DNA of 64,000 nt from Falsirhodobacter deserti (GTDB lineage Bacteria > Pseudomonadota > Alphaproteobacteria > Rhodobacterales > Rhodobacteraceae), in assembly GCF_004015795.1 (NCBI RefSeq), contig NZ_ML137218.1:1-64000 (forward strand), given 5' to 3'. A program made the translations under genes and the position numbers. The notes under the pieces were generated by a model that had not been told where the DNA came from, did not search any database, and saw only the letters and a program-made list of their open reading frames with translations. How positions within the stretch are numbered: position 1 is the stretch's first letter; each line of letters starts with the position of its first letter. Positions 1-8,756 of the stretch are shown one piece after another.

Positions 1-39
1 CGATGGGTCATACATCCCGTCCTCAATGGCCGACAGGAT
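1..39. repeat. Direct repeat, copy 1 (recombinase coiled coil)
   Basis: The first 39 bases are identical to 20657-20695 in the same orientation. Both lie in the coiled-coil part of a serine recombinase gene. The repeat may extend left of the window, so its full length is unknown. Confidence 0.85.
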
Positions 40-699
40 GCCCGCGATCTTCCGCTCCACCTGTTCGAGGTCGCGTTCCGTCTTGGCGCGTGCGGCCACC
101 TGACCGGCCTGCGCTTCGTTCCACGCCCGACGATATTCCTCGACGAACACCGCCACGAGGTCCGGATGCATCAGGCGATCCTTCAGGCCGCCGAGCACAC
201 GGTCTTCGACCTCGTCGCGTTCGATCGTCGCCCGGTTGGTGCAGATCGCATTGCCTTTGTTACGCGCGCCGCTGCAGCCGTAGCGGGTTTTGTTGATCAG
301 GGTGTATGTTGCCCCGCAACAGTCGCAGACCACGAGGCCGGAGAACAGATAGGTCGGTCGGCGCGCCCGCTCGGGGCGCAGATCGCTGCCTTGAACGCCC
401 GCCGGGTTCATCTCCTCGCGGAACGATCCTTGGCGGTCTTTCACGCGCTGCCAAAGCTCGTCATCAATGATCCGAAGGTGCTCGACCTCCTCGATGACCC
501 ACTCCTCGGGCGGGTTCGGCCGCGCTTGGCGCCTGCCGGTCGCCGGATCCTTCACGAACCGCTGCCGGTTCCACACCAGCCGTCCGATGTAGAGCTCGTT
601 GTTCAAGATGCCGGTGCCGCGCTTCCAGTTGCCGGAGATCGTCGAGGGCCCCCAAGTTCCGGCACCCTTGCCGTTCTCGGGGCTTCGGACCCCTTCGCG
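1..699 (-). pseudogene. Large serine recombinase, middle/C-terminal fragment
   Basis: One uninterrupted minus-strand frame runs from about base 699 to base 1 and off the left edge. It encodes the recombinase domain and a zinc-ribbon region of a large serine recombinase: a CDCC motif near 325, a YGCSGARNKGNAIC stretch near 270, then a Lys/Glu-rich coiled coil (bases 1-150). The N-terminal resolvase catalytic domain is absent. The reading frame meets a stop at 700-702, and the sequence beyond belongs to something else. The frame at base 1 would continue exactly into the tail found at 20240-20695. Seen: frame and motifs. Known: this domain order is typical of phage and island integrases. Inferred: a remnant of an excised or rearranged island. 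Confidence 0.75.
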
Positions 700-1026
700 T
701 CAGGTATCAGGCTTTGGGAGAAAGGCGATGGCAATAGGGATGGCTCTTCCATAACGTCATCCGCTGTTGAGTTTCTTGAAGCCGCCCCAGAGCACGAACC
801 AGTCCTTCACGCCTACGCGGATCGTGTCACCCCATCGTCGTGGTCTGGGAGCCGTGCAGACGTCATGCAGCCGAGGGCCAATGCCATTGCTGAACTGACA
901 CAGCATGAGCGGGAAGAGATAGCTCAGTCCGCTAAGTCGGTGTCAGCGCGACTGGCCATGGAAAGCGAACGAGAACGCGTGCGTGACAGACAAAGAGATG
1001 TAGAACGCGAACAGCGATTCGAGTGA
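700..1026 (+). pseudogene. Unrecognised gene fragment, C-terminal part
   Basis: An open plus-strand frame encodes about 108 residues ending in a highly charged Arg/Glu-rich tail, with a PSSWSGSRADVMQ stretch in the middle. Composition and the continuous frame look like real coding sequence. Upstream the frame merges abruptly with the antisense of the recombinase fragment near base 699, so the N-terminus is missing. I do not recognise the family. The charged C-terminal helix suggests a soluble protein. The fragment ends 66 bases before the IS256 element. Confidence 0.4.
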
Positions 1027-1084
1027 AATCTCGCACAAAGCCTGGCGGATTCTCTGTGGAATGTGGGCGTGAGGGGTTACAAAG

Positions 1085-1092
1085 CGTTCTGT
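1085..1092. repeat. IS target-site duplication, left
   Basis: CGTTCTGT directly flanks the left end of the IS256-family element and is repeated exactly at 2426-2433. Eight bases is the usual duplication length for this family. Confidence 0.85.
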
Positions 1093-2425
1093 GGGAGTGT
1101 CTGAAACTCTGGGTATCTGACGGGGCCCATACGGTGTTCAGATACAGTCAGGCGTCGAAGCACCCGGCGAACATTATGGCCAGCTGCTTGCGGGCCGCAA
1201 CCCATTCGCGAACCGCACGACCGCCCTTCTCGCAGGTGCGGATGGCCAGGGAGATCAGCTTGGTCGCGGCCTCCTCGGTGGGGAATGCGCCCTTGGTCTT
1301 CAGCGTCTTCCGCAGCACCCGGTTCAGCGACTCCACGGCGTTGGTGGTGTAGATGATCTTCCGGATCGCTGCGCTGAAGGCAAGGAACGGGATCACCTCG
1401 GCCCAGGCCCGGCACCAGGCCGGGGCAATGGAGGGGTATTTCCCGGCCCATTTCTCCTCGAACCCGTCCAACTGTCGGGCGGCCTCCTCCGCCGTCGGGG
1501 CCTGGTAGATCGGGCGCAGATCGGCGGCCACGGCCTTGCGGTCCGTCCAGCTGCAGAAGTTCATCGAATGCCGGATCAGGTGAACGATGCAGGTCTGAAC
1601 TGTGGTATCCGGGAAGGCCGCTGTGATGGCTTGCGGGAAGCCCTTCAGGCCGTCCACGACCGCGATCAGGATGTCCTGAACCCCCCGGTTGCGCAGTTCG
1701 TTCATCACCGACAGCCAGAACTTGGCGCCCTCGTTGTCGGCGATCCAGAGTCCGAGGACCTCGCGCTCCCCATCCCTGGTGACACCCAGGGCGATGTAGA
1801 CCGCCTTGTTCTTGACCATCCGACTGTCGGCATCGCGGATCTTGACCCTGAGCGCGTCGAAAATGACGATCGGATACATCCGGTCCAGCGCCCGGTGCTG
1901 CCACTCGCGCACCTCGTCCAGAACTGCATCGGTCACGCGGCTGATCAGGTCGGGCGAGACCCGCAGGCCATACAGATCCTCAAGATGGGACTGGATGTCG
2001 CGCACCGACAAACCGGCGGCATAGAGCCCGATGATCTTGTCATCCGCCCCGTCGATCCGGGTCTGACCCTTCTTCACCAGCTCAGGCTCAAAGCTGCCAT
2101 CCCGGTCGCGCGGAACCGACAGCGGCGCCTCGCCATCCGAACCCTTGACCCGCTTGGTTGAAATCCCGTTGCGGCGGTTGGATTGTTCCGGCGGGGCCTC
2201 GGCACCGGCCTCATAGACCAGATGCGCGGTCCGTTCGGCCCCGAGCATCCGTTCCATCAGACGGATCTTCAGCTCCTTCATCCGCCCGGCCTCGCCAAGC
2301 AGAGCGTCAGGCCGCTTGCCGCCCTTCAGCAGCTCGTCCAGCAATTCGGTCGAAATCGTCATCAGCCGTGCTCCTCTCAGGAAGCATGGACCACATCACG
2401 AATACACAGAAGCTCGGACACTCTC
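1093..2425 (-). mobile_element. Intact IS256-family insertion sequence, 1333 bp
   Basis: The ends are imperfect inverted repeats of about 27 bases, with 20 matches: the left end starts GGGAGTGTCTGAAACTCTGG, and the right end, read inward on the minus strand, starts GAGAGTGTCCGAGCTTCTGT. A perfect 8-bp direct duplication (CGTTCTGT) flanks it on both sides. It carries one complete transposase gene. The intact ends, duplication and reading frame point to a recent insertion. It sits between an unrecognised gene fragment and an HNH-like pseudogene. Confidence 0.9.
1148..2362 (-). CDS. IS256-family transposase
   Basis: This 404-residue protein is full length for the IS256/Mutator-like DDE transposases, which cut and paste the element at its inverted repeats. 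The catalytic triad is readable: Asp169 in IVIFDALRVK, Asp237 in VVDGLKGFP, and Glu344 in TTNAVESLNR. The C-x2-H pair (CIVH near 258) typical of the family precedes the long helical insertion between the second Asp and the Glu. The start ATG lies about 63 bases inside the right inverted repeat. No frameshift or stop is present, so it should be active. Confidence 0.95.
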   Translation of the reverse strand: MTISTELLDELLKGGKRPDALLGEAGRMKELKIRLMERMLGAERTAHLVYEAGAEAPPEQSNRRNGISTKRVKGSDGEAPLSVPRDRDGSFEPELVKKGQTRIDGADDKIIGLYAAGLSVRDIQSHLEDLYGLRVSPDLISRVTDAVLDEVREWQHRALDRMYPIVIFDALRVKIRDADSRMVKNKAVYIALGVTRDGEREVLGLWIADNEGAKFWLSVMNELRNRGVQDILIAVVDGLKGFPQAITAAFPDTTVQTCIVHLIRHSMNFCSWTDRKAVAADLRPIYQAPTAEEAARQLDGFEEKWAGKYPSIAPAWCRAWAEVIPFLAFSAAIRKIIYTTNAVESLNRVLRKTLKTKGAFPTEEAATKLISLAIRTCEKGGRAVREWVAARKQLAIMFAGCFDA

Positions 2426-2433
2426 CGTTCTGT
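2426..2433. repeat. IS target-site duplication, right
   Basis: Second copy of CGTTCTGT, abutting the right end of the IS256-family element. Confidence 0.85.
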
Positions 2434-2535
2434 TGCACCAAATGGCGGCAATGTGGGCTGCCCGCGTCATCCGAGCAGGGTGCTGAGAGTCCGCTATGGG
2501 CCGCAAAAAAGAGTCTGAAGAGAGAAGGATGCAGT

Positions 2536-3290
2536 TTGCCCTGCCTAAATTGCGGAAAACCCAGGACCATAGAAGCACATCTGATCCCCAAAGCATTCGT
2601 AATGGAGGTGAAAGCTGATCGCGGTGAGCAACACTTGATTGTTCACAAGGGCAACCCTTATCCGAAGGTTAGCCATACTGGCGTCTACGACAAAGATATT
2701 CTGTGCGGAGATTGTGACAACATACTTGGGCGCTATGAATCCTACGCATTCGACCTCTTTCGGAAAATACGTACGCAATCTGTCAGCGCAGGGAAGATCA
2801 TAGGCGTGGACGGCGTGGACGGAGATATGCTGGTACGTTTTGCCTCAGGTATTGCCTGAAAATATGCTGTCACAATTCCCGACAGGGGACGTATCGACAT
2901 CGGCCCTTACAAAGATATCCTTAGGATGGTCGCGCTCAGTGGCGGGCCAATTTCCAATGCTATTGATGTCACGATTGCGCGCATCATCGAACTCGATGGC
3001 GACGTTATCACTATCGCACGCCCATGCCAGATAGGAAGAAAGGAGTGAACGTCGTAAGGTTCTGTCTTGGCGGATTTCTCATCTTGCTCAAAATCGACAA
3101 ACGGCCGCCCGGTAATTGGCTGCCGGAGGAATGTTGGTTGCGAGGGCGCGAAAAAGGAGCCTTTGTGACTCTCCCCGCCGAATATGTCGAAGAGGCAACC
3201 CTGCATGCAGAGCTCGCGAACCGGACACCTGTGCGTCGATTTTTCGTAAAGATGCGTGAGCACTCAGCCCGGAATTCAAAGCAAGGTTAA
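2536..3290 (+). pseudogene. HNH-endonuclease-like protein, disrupted
   Basis: The first part reads PCLNCGKPRTIEAHLIPKAF and later LCGDCDN, giving the C-x2-C, His and C-x2-C arrangement of a zinc-bound HNH fold. A TGA at 2857-2859 interrupts the frame where the sequence otherwise continues sensibly (probably a former Trp codon). A one-base frameshift near 3040 then moves the rest into the frame that opens at 3024 and ends at 3290. Repaired, it would be about 250 residues. The start is unclear: TTG at 2536 follows an AGAAGGA-like ribosome site, and there is no in-frame ATG after the IS element. The DNA is visibly more AT-rich than its surroundings, which suggests transfer. The family beyond HNH-like is not recognised. 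Confidence 0.6.
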
Positions 3291-3531
3291 TGTGATCTAA
3301 GAGCCACCGTTTTTCGGATGTTGCGCGCCAGCTCGAATGGCTGGTCTGGAGTAGCTGCACCGCAGCGGAGGATGACAAAACGAGTGTCTCCTTTGGGCCG
3401 AACGCGAGCTCTCATAGCTTGGCCGGCAGCGACACCGCGAATGACGGGGTTGGGGCTTTCGGCCCCCCGCCGGGGGTCACGGCAACGCGACTGCCGAGTG
3501 ACAGGCATGGGGCTGATCCGCTCTTCCCCCT

Positions 3532-4938
3532 TCAAAGAATGTAGATCAGCGCGACGCCCCAGCCCGTCATGGCGGCCCCTGCGGCAAGCGTGTAGATCCC
3601 GTTCCACCCGAGCCCCGCGCGTGCGGCCGACACGCCGCCCAGCTTTGCCGCCAGCAGGACCGAGGCGGTGTAGGGCGAGGTCGTCCCGCTCAGCGCCCAG
3701 CCCCCGGTGATCGCGGCGACGAGTGCCGTCGGCGGGATGCCCATCTCGGCAGGCGTCGGCAGGATCGGCACAAGCAGCGACACGGCAAGGATCGGGTTCA
3801 TCCCGAGCTGGCCGGTGATCGGGATGATCCAGACCATCATGGCCACGATCATCCAGGGCGGCACGGCCGTCAGGTCCGGCCCATGGGCCGACGCCATCGG
3901 GGCCAGAAGGAACCCGCCGATGCTGCCGATGAACCCCGCCATGAACAGCAGGAGGATCTCGTTGTTGTAGCTTGGAAGCTCGGTGGCGATGAAGTCCTTG
4001 GCCCGCCTGCGGGCATGTTCGCCCTTGGGCATGTCCGCAGGCGGCGGCTGGAGGTAGATCCAGACCAATGCAAGCAGCGGCACGAACAGCATCACCGCGC
4101 CGATCACCTCCACCCCCGTCAGGACATGCAGCGCGGCCACTCCGACGATCACGATGCCCAGCAGCACCAGAAGGGGCCGAAGCTTGACCGACCATCGCTC
4201 TGTTTCCCCGACCCAAGCCGTGCCCGTCGCCGGCGGCTTGTAGATCGCGTCCAGTCCCCAGCCGATGACCAGCATCAGGATGGCGCTGACAATGCAGGGC
4301 AAGGCCGCTGCCGCCCAGTTCGCGCCCGGAACGATGGTGGTGGTAATGACCATCGAAAACCCGAGGGGCGACCAGCACAGCGTCGACGCGAACCCGCGCT
4401 GGATCGCGATCATCATGCGGCGCGTGCGCTGCGTGCGCACCACAGGGTTCGGATCCCTGGCGCTGCTTTCAACTGCCAGCGATCCCAGAAGCGAGATCGA
4501 CCCGTAAAGCAGGATAAGCGAGAACAGGTGCCCCCCTAGCGTCAACGCAACATAGCGTAGGCCGGGCCGCTGCCGTGCCAGAACGCGCCCGCATTCAAGG
4601 ATCGCGGAGGAGCTCATCGCCGCGTTGCGCAGCGCCGACAGCGCCGTGAACAGCGAGATGATTGTCGCCCCAAGCTGCGCCGCACGCACCAGCGCGAGCA
4701 GCCAGTCGTCACGCGTCAGTGTCGCCCAGCCAGTCAGCAGCACGGCCACCGCCACGAAGACCAACCGCGACGGGCGCACCGAAGGGACGAAGAGCGTCAC
4801 CGCCAGCACGGCCAGCATTGCCGCTGCGGTCCCGAACCCCGGCCACCCGGTATATTCGAATGCAATCATCGTCGCGATCACTCCAGCCGTGACGACACCA
4901 GCTGCTGCGGGCCCGCAAGAGGCATTGATAGGGGGCAT
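3532..4938 (-). CDS. Multi-pass membrane transporter, substrate unknown
   Basis: This 468-residue protein has roughly 11-12 hydrophobic segments spread along its length and a polar loop around residues 280-310. The repeated small-residue helix-break segments (GTTSPYTAS near the C-terminus, and SPLGFSMVITTTIV mid-protein) resemble those of ion-coupled anion transporters of the GntP/ArsB/citrate superfamily. I cannot assign a family with confidence. It stands alone, with no partner gene in the same direction, between the HNH pseudogene and a decayed VOC gene. The 240 bases downstream (3291-3531) hold no recognisable gene. Confidence 0.55.
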   Translation of the reverse strand: MPPINASCGPAAAGVVTAGVIATMIAFEYTGWPGFGTAAAMLAVLAVTLFVPSVRPSRLVFVAVAVLLTGWATLTRDDWLLALVRAAQLGATIISLFTALSALRNAAMSSSAILECGRVLARQRPGLRYVALTLGGHLFSLILLYGSISLLGSLAVESSARDPNPVVRTQRTRRMMIAIQRGFASTLCWSPLGFSMVITTTIVPGANWAAAALPCIVSAILMLVIGWGLDAIYKPPATGTAWVGETERWSVKLRPLLVLLGIVIVGVAALHVLTGVEVIGAVMLFVPLLALVWIYLQPPPADMPKGEHARRRAKDFIATELPSYNNEILLLFMAGFIGSIGGFLLAPMASAHGPDLTAVPPWMIVAMMVWIIPITGQLGMNPILAVSLLVPILPTPAEMGIPPTALVAAITGGWALSGTTSPYTASVLLAAKLGGVSAARAGLGWNGIYTLAAGAAMTGWGVALIYIL

Positions 4939-5111
4939 TCTCGCATCCGATCGCTGGCATGGTCATGCGCATGGATAGGACTTGGCCTGGCTTTTCATCA
5001 AGGCCATTCGCCTCTGGTGAACCGCACTCCATTCAACAGCGGCGACGACAGATGTCGATCCAGAACCATGTCTAGATCTTGCTGAAGGTCCGTCCCGGCT
5101 TCTGGCAGACA

Positions 5112-5290
5112 GCTTAATGTTGTTCCCATCGGCATCCAATATGTAGCCCGCGTAGTAACTGGGATTGTATCGGGTGCGGAGGCCGGGTCCGCCCTTGTCG
5201 CGTCCGCCTGCGTGAATGGCGTGAGGGTGGAAATCGAGCCAGACAGATTCATCGTCGATCCGATCCACCAGATGCCGGGACTGAACACCT
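5112..5290 (-). pseudogene. VOC/glyoxalase-family protein remnant
   Basis: The minus strand encodes VWLDFHPHAIHAGGRDKGGP, followed by a GLRTRYNPSYY segment and LDADGNNI. This is the C-terminal signature of small vicinal-oxygen-chelate proteins (normally a GGRDNG..PDYY..DPDGNNIE pattern). The N-terminal module is not readable, and the frame runs into unrelated sequence on both sides. The rest of the gap from 4939 to 5376 shows nothing else I recognise. This is a decayed gene, not a functional one. Confidence 0.5.
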
Positions 5291-5376
5291 AGGTGCCGCC
5301 GTTCTCCAGGTCCTTTGACGGCGAAGATTGGGACATATGTATGTGCCGGCTGCTGTTCGCAATCCAAAGATCATGT

Positions 5377-6243
5377 TCAATCCAGCGTTCGCGTCGCCTG
5401 CTCGACAAGAGCACGCGTCAGCGGTGCGATGCTGCTGGCCGCAAGATGGCTGGTTTGCCAGAACAAGGGCACATCCAGCGTAGCCTGCGGCACGAGTTCG
5501 ACCAGGCGGCCTGACGCGAGATGCTCCTGCACCAGATGTCTGGGGTTCAGGCCCCAGCCCATACCGGCCAGAGCCGCTTCAACGAAGCCGTATGACGAGG
5601 GCAGCCAGTGTGTCGGGAGTGAGACCTGCCAACCTGCGTAGCGCCGGACCCACTGTTGCTGGAGGCGATCCTTCTGGTTGAAGGTCAACGCCGGTGCCTT
5701 CGCAAGTGCTTGCGCTGTGACGCCTTCCGGAAAGTGGCGGCGGACATAATCTGGGCTGGCCGTGGCATGGTAGCGCAGCTTGCCAAGGGATTTTGCCTGA
5801 CAGCCTTGAACCGGCCTTCCGAGGGCGGTCACGGCCGCCATGACGCGCCCGTGCCGCAGCCATTCCGCGGTATGTTCTTCATCGTCCACGGCAATGTCGA
5901 GAAGGAGGCCGCTGTCCCTTGCGAAGGACGAGACGGCCGGGAGAAACCAGGTTGCCAAGCTGTCCGCGTTGGTGGCGATACGCAGGGTGACGGGCACGGC
6001 CCTGTTTTGAAGCCGGGCTTGTGGAAAGCGGTCGATCAGCCGATCCTCCAACATTCCGACATGTTCCATATGGCGGCACAGCCATGCGCCCTCGTCAGTC
6101 GCGATGCACGGGCTGCCACGTTCGACAAGGATGACGCCAAGACGGTCTTCCAGGCCCCGAACCCGCTGCGAAACGGCCGACGGTGTGACGCCGAGCGCGG
6201 TCGCCGCAGCCTCGAAGCTGCCCGTCTGCACGACGAGCATCAC
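5377..6243 (-). CDS. LysR-family regulator, ArgP-like, N-terminus frameshifted
   Basis: The product is an ArgP/IciA-type LysR activator: a winged helix-turn-helix (VTPSAVSQRVRGLEDRLG) followed by a periplasmic-binding-fold effector domain. The neighbour it faces is a LysE/ArgO exporter, the classic ArgP target for exporting basic amino acids. The open frame begins only at GTG 6243. Upstream, ATG at 6271 starts MLDYPAAR, the expected family N-terminus, but one extra G in the run at 6246-6249 shifts it out of frame. Without that base the protein would read MLDYPAARAVMLVVQTGSF. So it is either a real frameshift mutation that removes the first helix, or a sequencing error. Confidence 0.8.
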   Translation of the reverse strand: MMLVVQTGSFEAAATALGVTPSAVSQRVRGLEDRLGVILVERGSPCIATDEGAWLCRHMEHVGMLEDRLIDRFPQARLQNRAVPVTLRIATNADSLATWFLPAVSSFARDSGLLLDIAVDDEEHTAEWLRHGRVMAAVTALGRPVQGCQAKSLGKLRYHATASPDYVRRHFPEGVTAQALAKAPALTFNQKDRLQQQWVRRYAGWQVSLPTHWLPSSYGFVEAALAGMGWGLNPRHLVQEHLASGRLVELVPQATLDVPLFWQTSHLAASSIAPLTRALVEQATRTLD

Positions 6244-6280
6244 CGCCCCGGGCCGCGGGATAATCCAGCATTAGCTGTCC

Positions 6281-6318
6281 TAATCCGAGTTTAGTGTCTT
6301 TAATTTGGCTAATCCGAA
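6281..6318. promoter_or_regulatory. Candidate LysR-type operator between regulator and exporter
   Basis: The divergent spacer contains two direct copies of TAATCCGA (6281-6288 and 6310-6317), set 29 bases apart in an AT-rich patch. This is where an ArgP-like activator would bind to switch on the exporter. The repeat is seen; the binding role is inferred. Confidence 0.35.
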
Positions 6319-6360
6319 AGGTTCGGCTACCGCAAGACCGAACTCAACGGCGGAACGAGC

Positions 6361-6972
6361 ATGGATCTGGCAACCTTCATCACCGGCATGACGATGGGGC
6401 TCAGCCTGATCGTCGCCATCGGGGCGCAAAACGCGTTCGTCCTGCGGCAGGGCCTGAAGGGTCAGCATGTCTTCTGGATCTGCCTGACCTGTGCCCTGTC
6501 GGATGCGATCCTGATCATGCTGGGCGTCACGAGTTTCGGCAGGATCGCCGCCTGGCTGCCATGGGTCGATCCCGTCATGCGTTACGGTGGGGCCGCGTTC
6601 CTTGTCTGGTATGGTGTGAAGAGCCTGCACTCCGCCCTCGGATCCAACGAGGTGCTCATGGCGTCCGCCAAGGAAGATCGCACCGGTCTGGCAAGCGCCT
6701 TGTTCACCTGTCTGGCCCTCACATGGCTCAACCCGCACGTCTATCTGGACACCGTGGTGCTTCTGGGCACGATCTCGACGCAGTTCGAGGGACAAAAGGC
6801 GGCTTTCGCGGCGGGGGCGATGACCGGCTCGTTCCTATTCTTCTTCGCGTTGGGCTACGGGGCCACGCGGCTGCGTCCGGTGTTTGCGCGCCCGTCGGCC
6901 TGGCGCATCCTCGAAGGAGGGATTGCGTTGGTGATGTGGGGGATCGCGCTCAAGCTTGTGCTGGGATCCTGA
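6361..6972 (+). CDS. LysE/ArgO-family amino acid exporter
   Basis: The 203-residue inner-membrane protein has six hydrophobic segments and the family signature near the N-terminus (IGAQNAFVLRQGL, residues 20-32), plus the NPHVYLDTVVLLG motif mid-protein that marks LysE/ArgO exporters. These proteins export arginine or lysine and relieve toxicity from excess basic amino acids or peptides. It is transcribed away from the ArgP-like regulator, the standard arrangement. It ends 9 bases before the convergent DapA-like gene. Length is normal for the family. Confidence 0.93.
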   Translation: MDLATFITGMTMGLSLIVAIGAQNAFVLRQGLKGQHVFWICLTCALSDAILIMLGVTSFGRIAAWLPWVDPVMRYGGAAFLVWYGVKSLHSALGSNEVLMASAKEDRTGLASALFTCLALTWLNPHVYLDTVVLLGTISTQFEGQKAAFAAGAMTGSFLFFFALGYGATRLRPVFARPSAWRILEGGIALVMWGIALKLVLGS

Positions 6973-6981
6973 CGGACCCCC

Positions 6982-7884
6982 TCAAGCCAACATGTCCTCC
7001 GGCAAGGCGCGCAGCGCGGTTGCAATCTCATCCTTTGCCGCCGCGCTGACCGGCAGGACCGGACGGGGCGGCTCCACAGTGAGGCCCGCAAGCTGACTGG
7101 CCATTTCGTGAACGACCCTGAAGCTTGTGTGGTCGCGGAACAGGCGCCAGATCGGCTGAAGCGCGATGTCGATGCGTTCCGCTTCCGCGTGATCGCCCGC
7201 CCTGACGGCATCGATGATCTGCTGACACGGGCGCGGCAGGATGCCCGCAAGAACGCTATACCAGGCGTCACCGCCCGCGATCATCGCCTGAGGACAGTTC
7301 CAGTCGCCGCTATACCCGATGGAGAAACCCTGCGGCAAAAGAGCGCGCTGATGGGCCAGATGCGCTCCGATCGCCTCGGGCGTGGAGGTAGGGTTCTTGA
7401 TCGCCTCGACCCCCGGCACCTCCGCCAGCCGTTGCAGCAACTCGTCCCCGAAGCGGAAGTTCGTCACCCCCGGATTGTCGTAGATGCAGAGAGGCAGGCC
7501 GCTTTCCCCGGCCACGGCTTCGAAATGGGCGAACATCTCGTCCTGAGTGAGGGGCAGGTAGGCCATGGCAGACAACAACCCGGCCTTTGCACCCGCGTCT
7601 TTCGCATCTTTTGCAAGCTTGACGGCATCGCTGGTCCGTAGGGCGGCGACGCCCGCCATCACGGGGATCCCGGGGCTTGCTTCTTCCAGCGCCGCATCGA
7701 GCGCCCGGCGACGTTCGTCGCGCGACAGATACGCGTAGCTGCCCGTGCTGCCCAGAAGACCGATCGAATCCACGCCCCCCCCGGACAGACGTGAGATAAG
7801 CTTTTTGACGGCGTCCGTATCAACGCGGCCATCGGCGTCAGCCGGAGTAAGAGGAAAGGCCGAAAGACCCCGAAATACGTTCAT
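6982..7884 (-). CDS. Dihydrodipicolinate synthase/N-acetylneuraminate lyase family protein
   Basis: A 300-residue class I aldolase-type TIM barrel. The pyruvate-binding GSTGS motif (residues 45-49), the catalytic Tyr135 in IYDNPG and the Schiff-base Lys163 in EAIKNP are all present. The family covers true DapA, sialic acid lyase and sugar-acid dehydratases. The classical DapA GTTGE motif is altered to GSTGS, and no lysine genes lie nearby, so a catabolic aldolase or dehydratase is more likely than lysine biosynthesis. Its start overlaps the stop of the upstream phzF-like gene by 4 bases, so the two are one transcript. Confidence 0.88.
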   Translation of the reverse strand: MNVFRGLSAFPLTPADADGRVDTDAVKKLISRLSGGGVDSIGLLGSTGSYAYLSRDERRRALDAALEEASPGIPVMAGVAALRTSDAVKLAKDAKDAGAKAGLLSAMAYLPLTQDEMFAHFEAVAGESGLPLCIYDNPGVTNFRFGDELLQRLAEVPGVEAIKNPTSTPEAIGAHLAHQRALLPQGFSIGYSGDWNCPQAMIAGGDAWYSVLAGILPRPCQQIIDAVRAGDHAEAERIDIALQPIWRLFRDHTSFRVVHEMASQLAGLTVEPPRPVLPVSAAAKDEIATALRALPEDMLA

Positions 7885-8756
7885 CTTAAATGTCCCACTT
7901 CAACCCGACCTGCATCTTCGACCGCTCCGGTCCTTTCGTCCAGCATGGCTTTCGGTGTGGCCCAATCAGGCAGCGTGATCTCCGCCTCCATGAACGTGAC
8001 GGCGTTGCCCTCCAGATGCACCCGATCATCGGTGAGGACGCACTTCAGCCAGCCCCCGCGCGGAGATGCCTGATAGGCGAGGAGGTCGCCGCGACCCAGC
8101 TTGTCCGCCCAGTAGGGCGCCAGGGTCGCATGAATGGACCCTGTGACTGGATCTTCGGGAATACCGGCACCGGGTGCGAAATAACGGGACACGAACGCAG
8201 CGTCCTTGCCCTCGGCTTCCTGACCGGTCACGACAAGACCTACGGAGCCGAGGAGCGTAATGGCGGCAAGGTCTGGCACATAAGCGCGGACTGCGTCGGC
8301 GCTGCCCAGATCGACGAAGATGTTCTCGAAGTTGCGGAAGATATGCGGGGGTGGTGAAGAGAAGATCCCCTCGATCTCGACCGGAAGCGTGGCCAGCGGT
8401 TGCGGATCCAAACGTGGCAGGTCAAGCCTGTATCCCGCTGCCACCTTCGCGACCTGCAATTCGCCCACCCGCGTGTGGAACACCAGCGTCGTTGGCGCGC
8501 CCAGCTTTGTGAACAGGATGTGCGCCGTCGCCAAGGTCGCGTGGCCGCAGAAATTCACCTCATGCGCAGGCGCGAACCAACGAAGGTCCCATGTCCCGTC
8601 GGGCCGTGCTTTCACGAACGCGGTTTCCGCGAGGTTGTTCTCCTGCGCGATGGCCAGCATCAGATCCTCGGCCAGCCACTCCTCCAGCACCAGAACGGCG
8701 GCGGGGTTTCCCTTGAAGAGCCGATCCGTGAACGCGTCGACCTGATACATCCGCAT
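7881..8756 (-). CDS. PhzF-family isomerase/epimerase
   Basis: The 291-residue protein opens with QVDAFTDRLFKGNPAAVLVL and NNLAETAFV. The catalytic Glu44 lies in the latter, exactly as in PhzF and the YddE group. Members share a two-domain diaminopimelate-epimerase-like fold. PhzF itself isomerises a phenazine precursor, but no other phenazine genes are present, so the substrate here is unknown. Translational coupling to the aldolase-family gene downstream (ATGA overlap at 7881-7884) suggests a shared small catabolic step. The bases upstream (8757-8947) hold no gene. Confidence 0.88.
   Translation of the reverse strand: MRMYQVDAFTDRLFKGNPAAVLVLEEWLAEDLMLAIAQENNLAETAFVKARPDGTWDLRWFAPAHEVNFCGHATLATAHILFTKLGAPTTLVFHTRVGELQVAKVAAGYRLDLPRLDPQPLATLPVEIEGIFSSPPPHIFRNFENIFVDLGSADAVRAYVPDLAAITLLGSVGLVVTGQEAEGKDAAFVSRYFAPGAGIPEDPVTGSIHATLAPYWADKLGRGDLLAYQASPRGGWLKCVLTDDRVHLEGNAVTFMEAEITLPDWATPKAMLDERTGAVEDAGRVEVGHLR

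Noticed and set aside
3447-3475. Terminator-like GGGGC...GCCCC after the transporter gene
   Set aside because: Only a 5-bp stem in a G/C-rich run and no T stretch; too weak to call.
3287-4378. Long minus-strand frame overlapping the transporter gene
   Set aside because: It is Gly/Arg/His-rich text in a shifted frame of the transporter gene; only the 468-residue frame has membrane-protein character.
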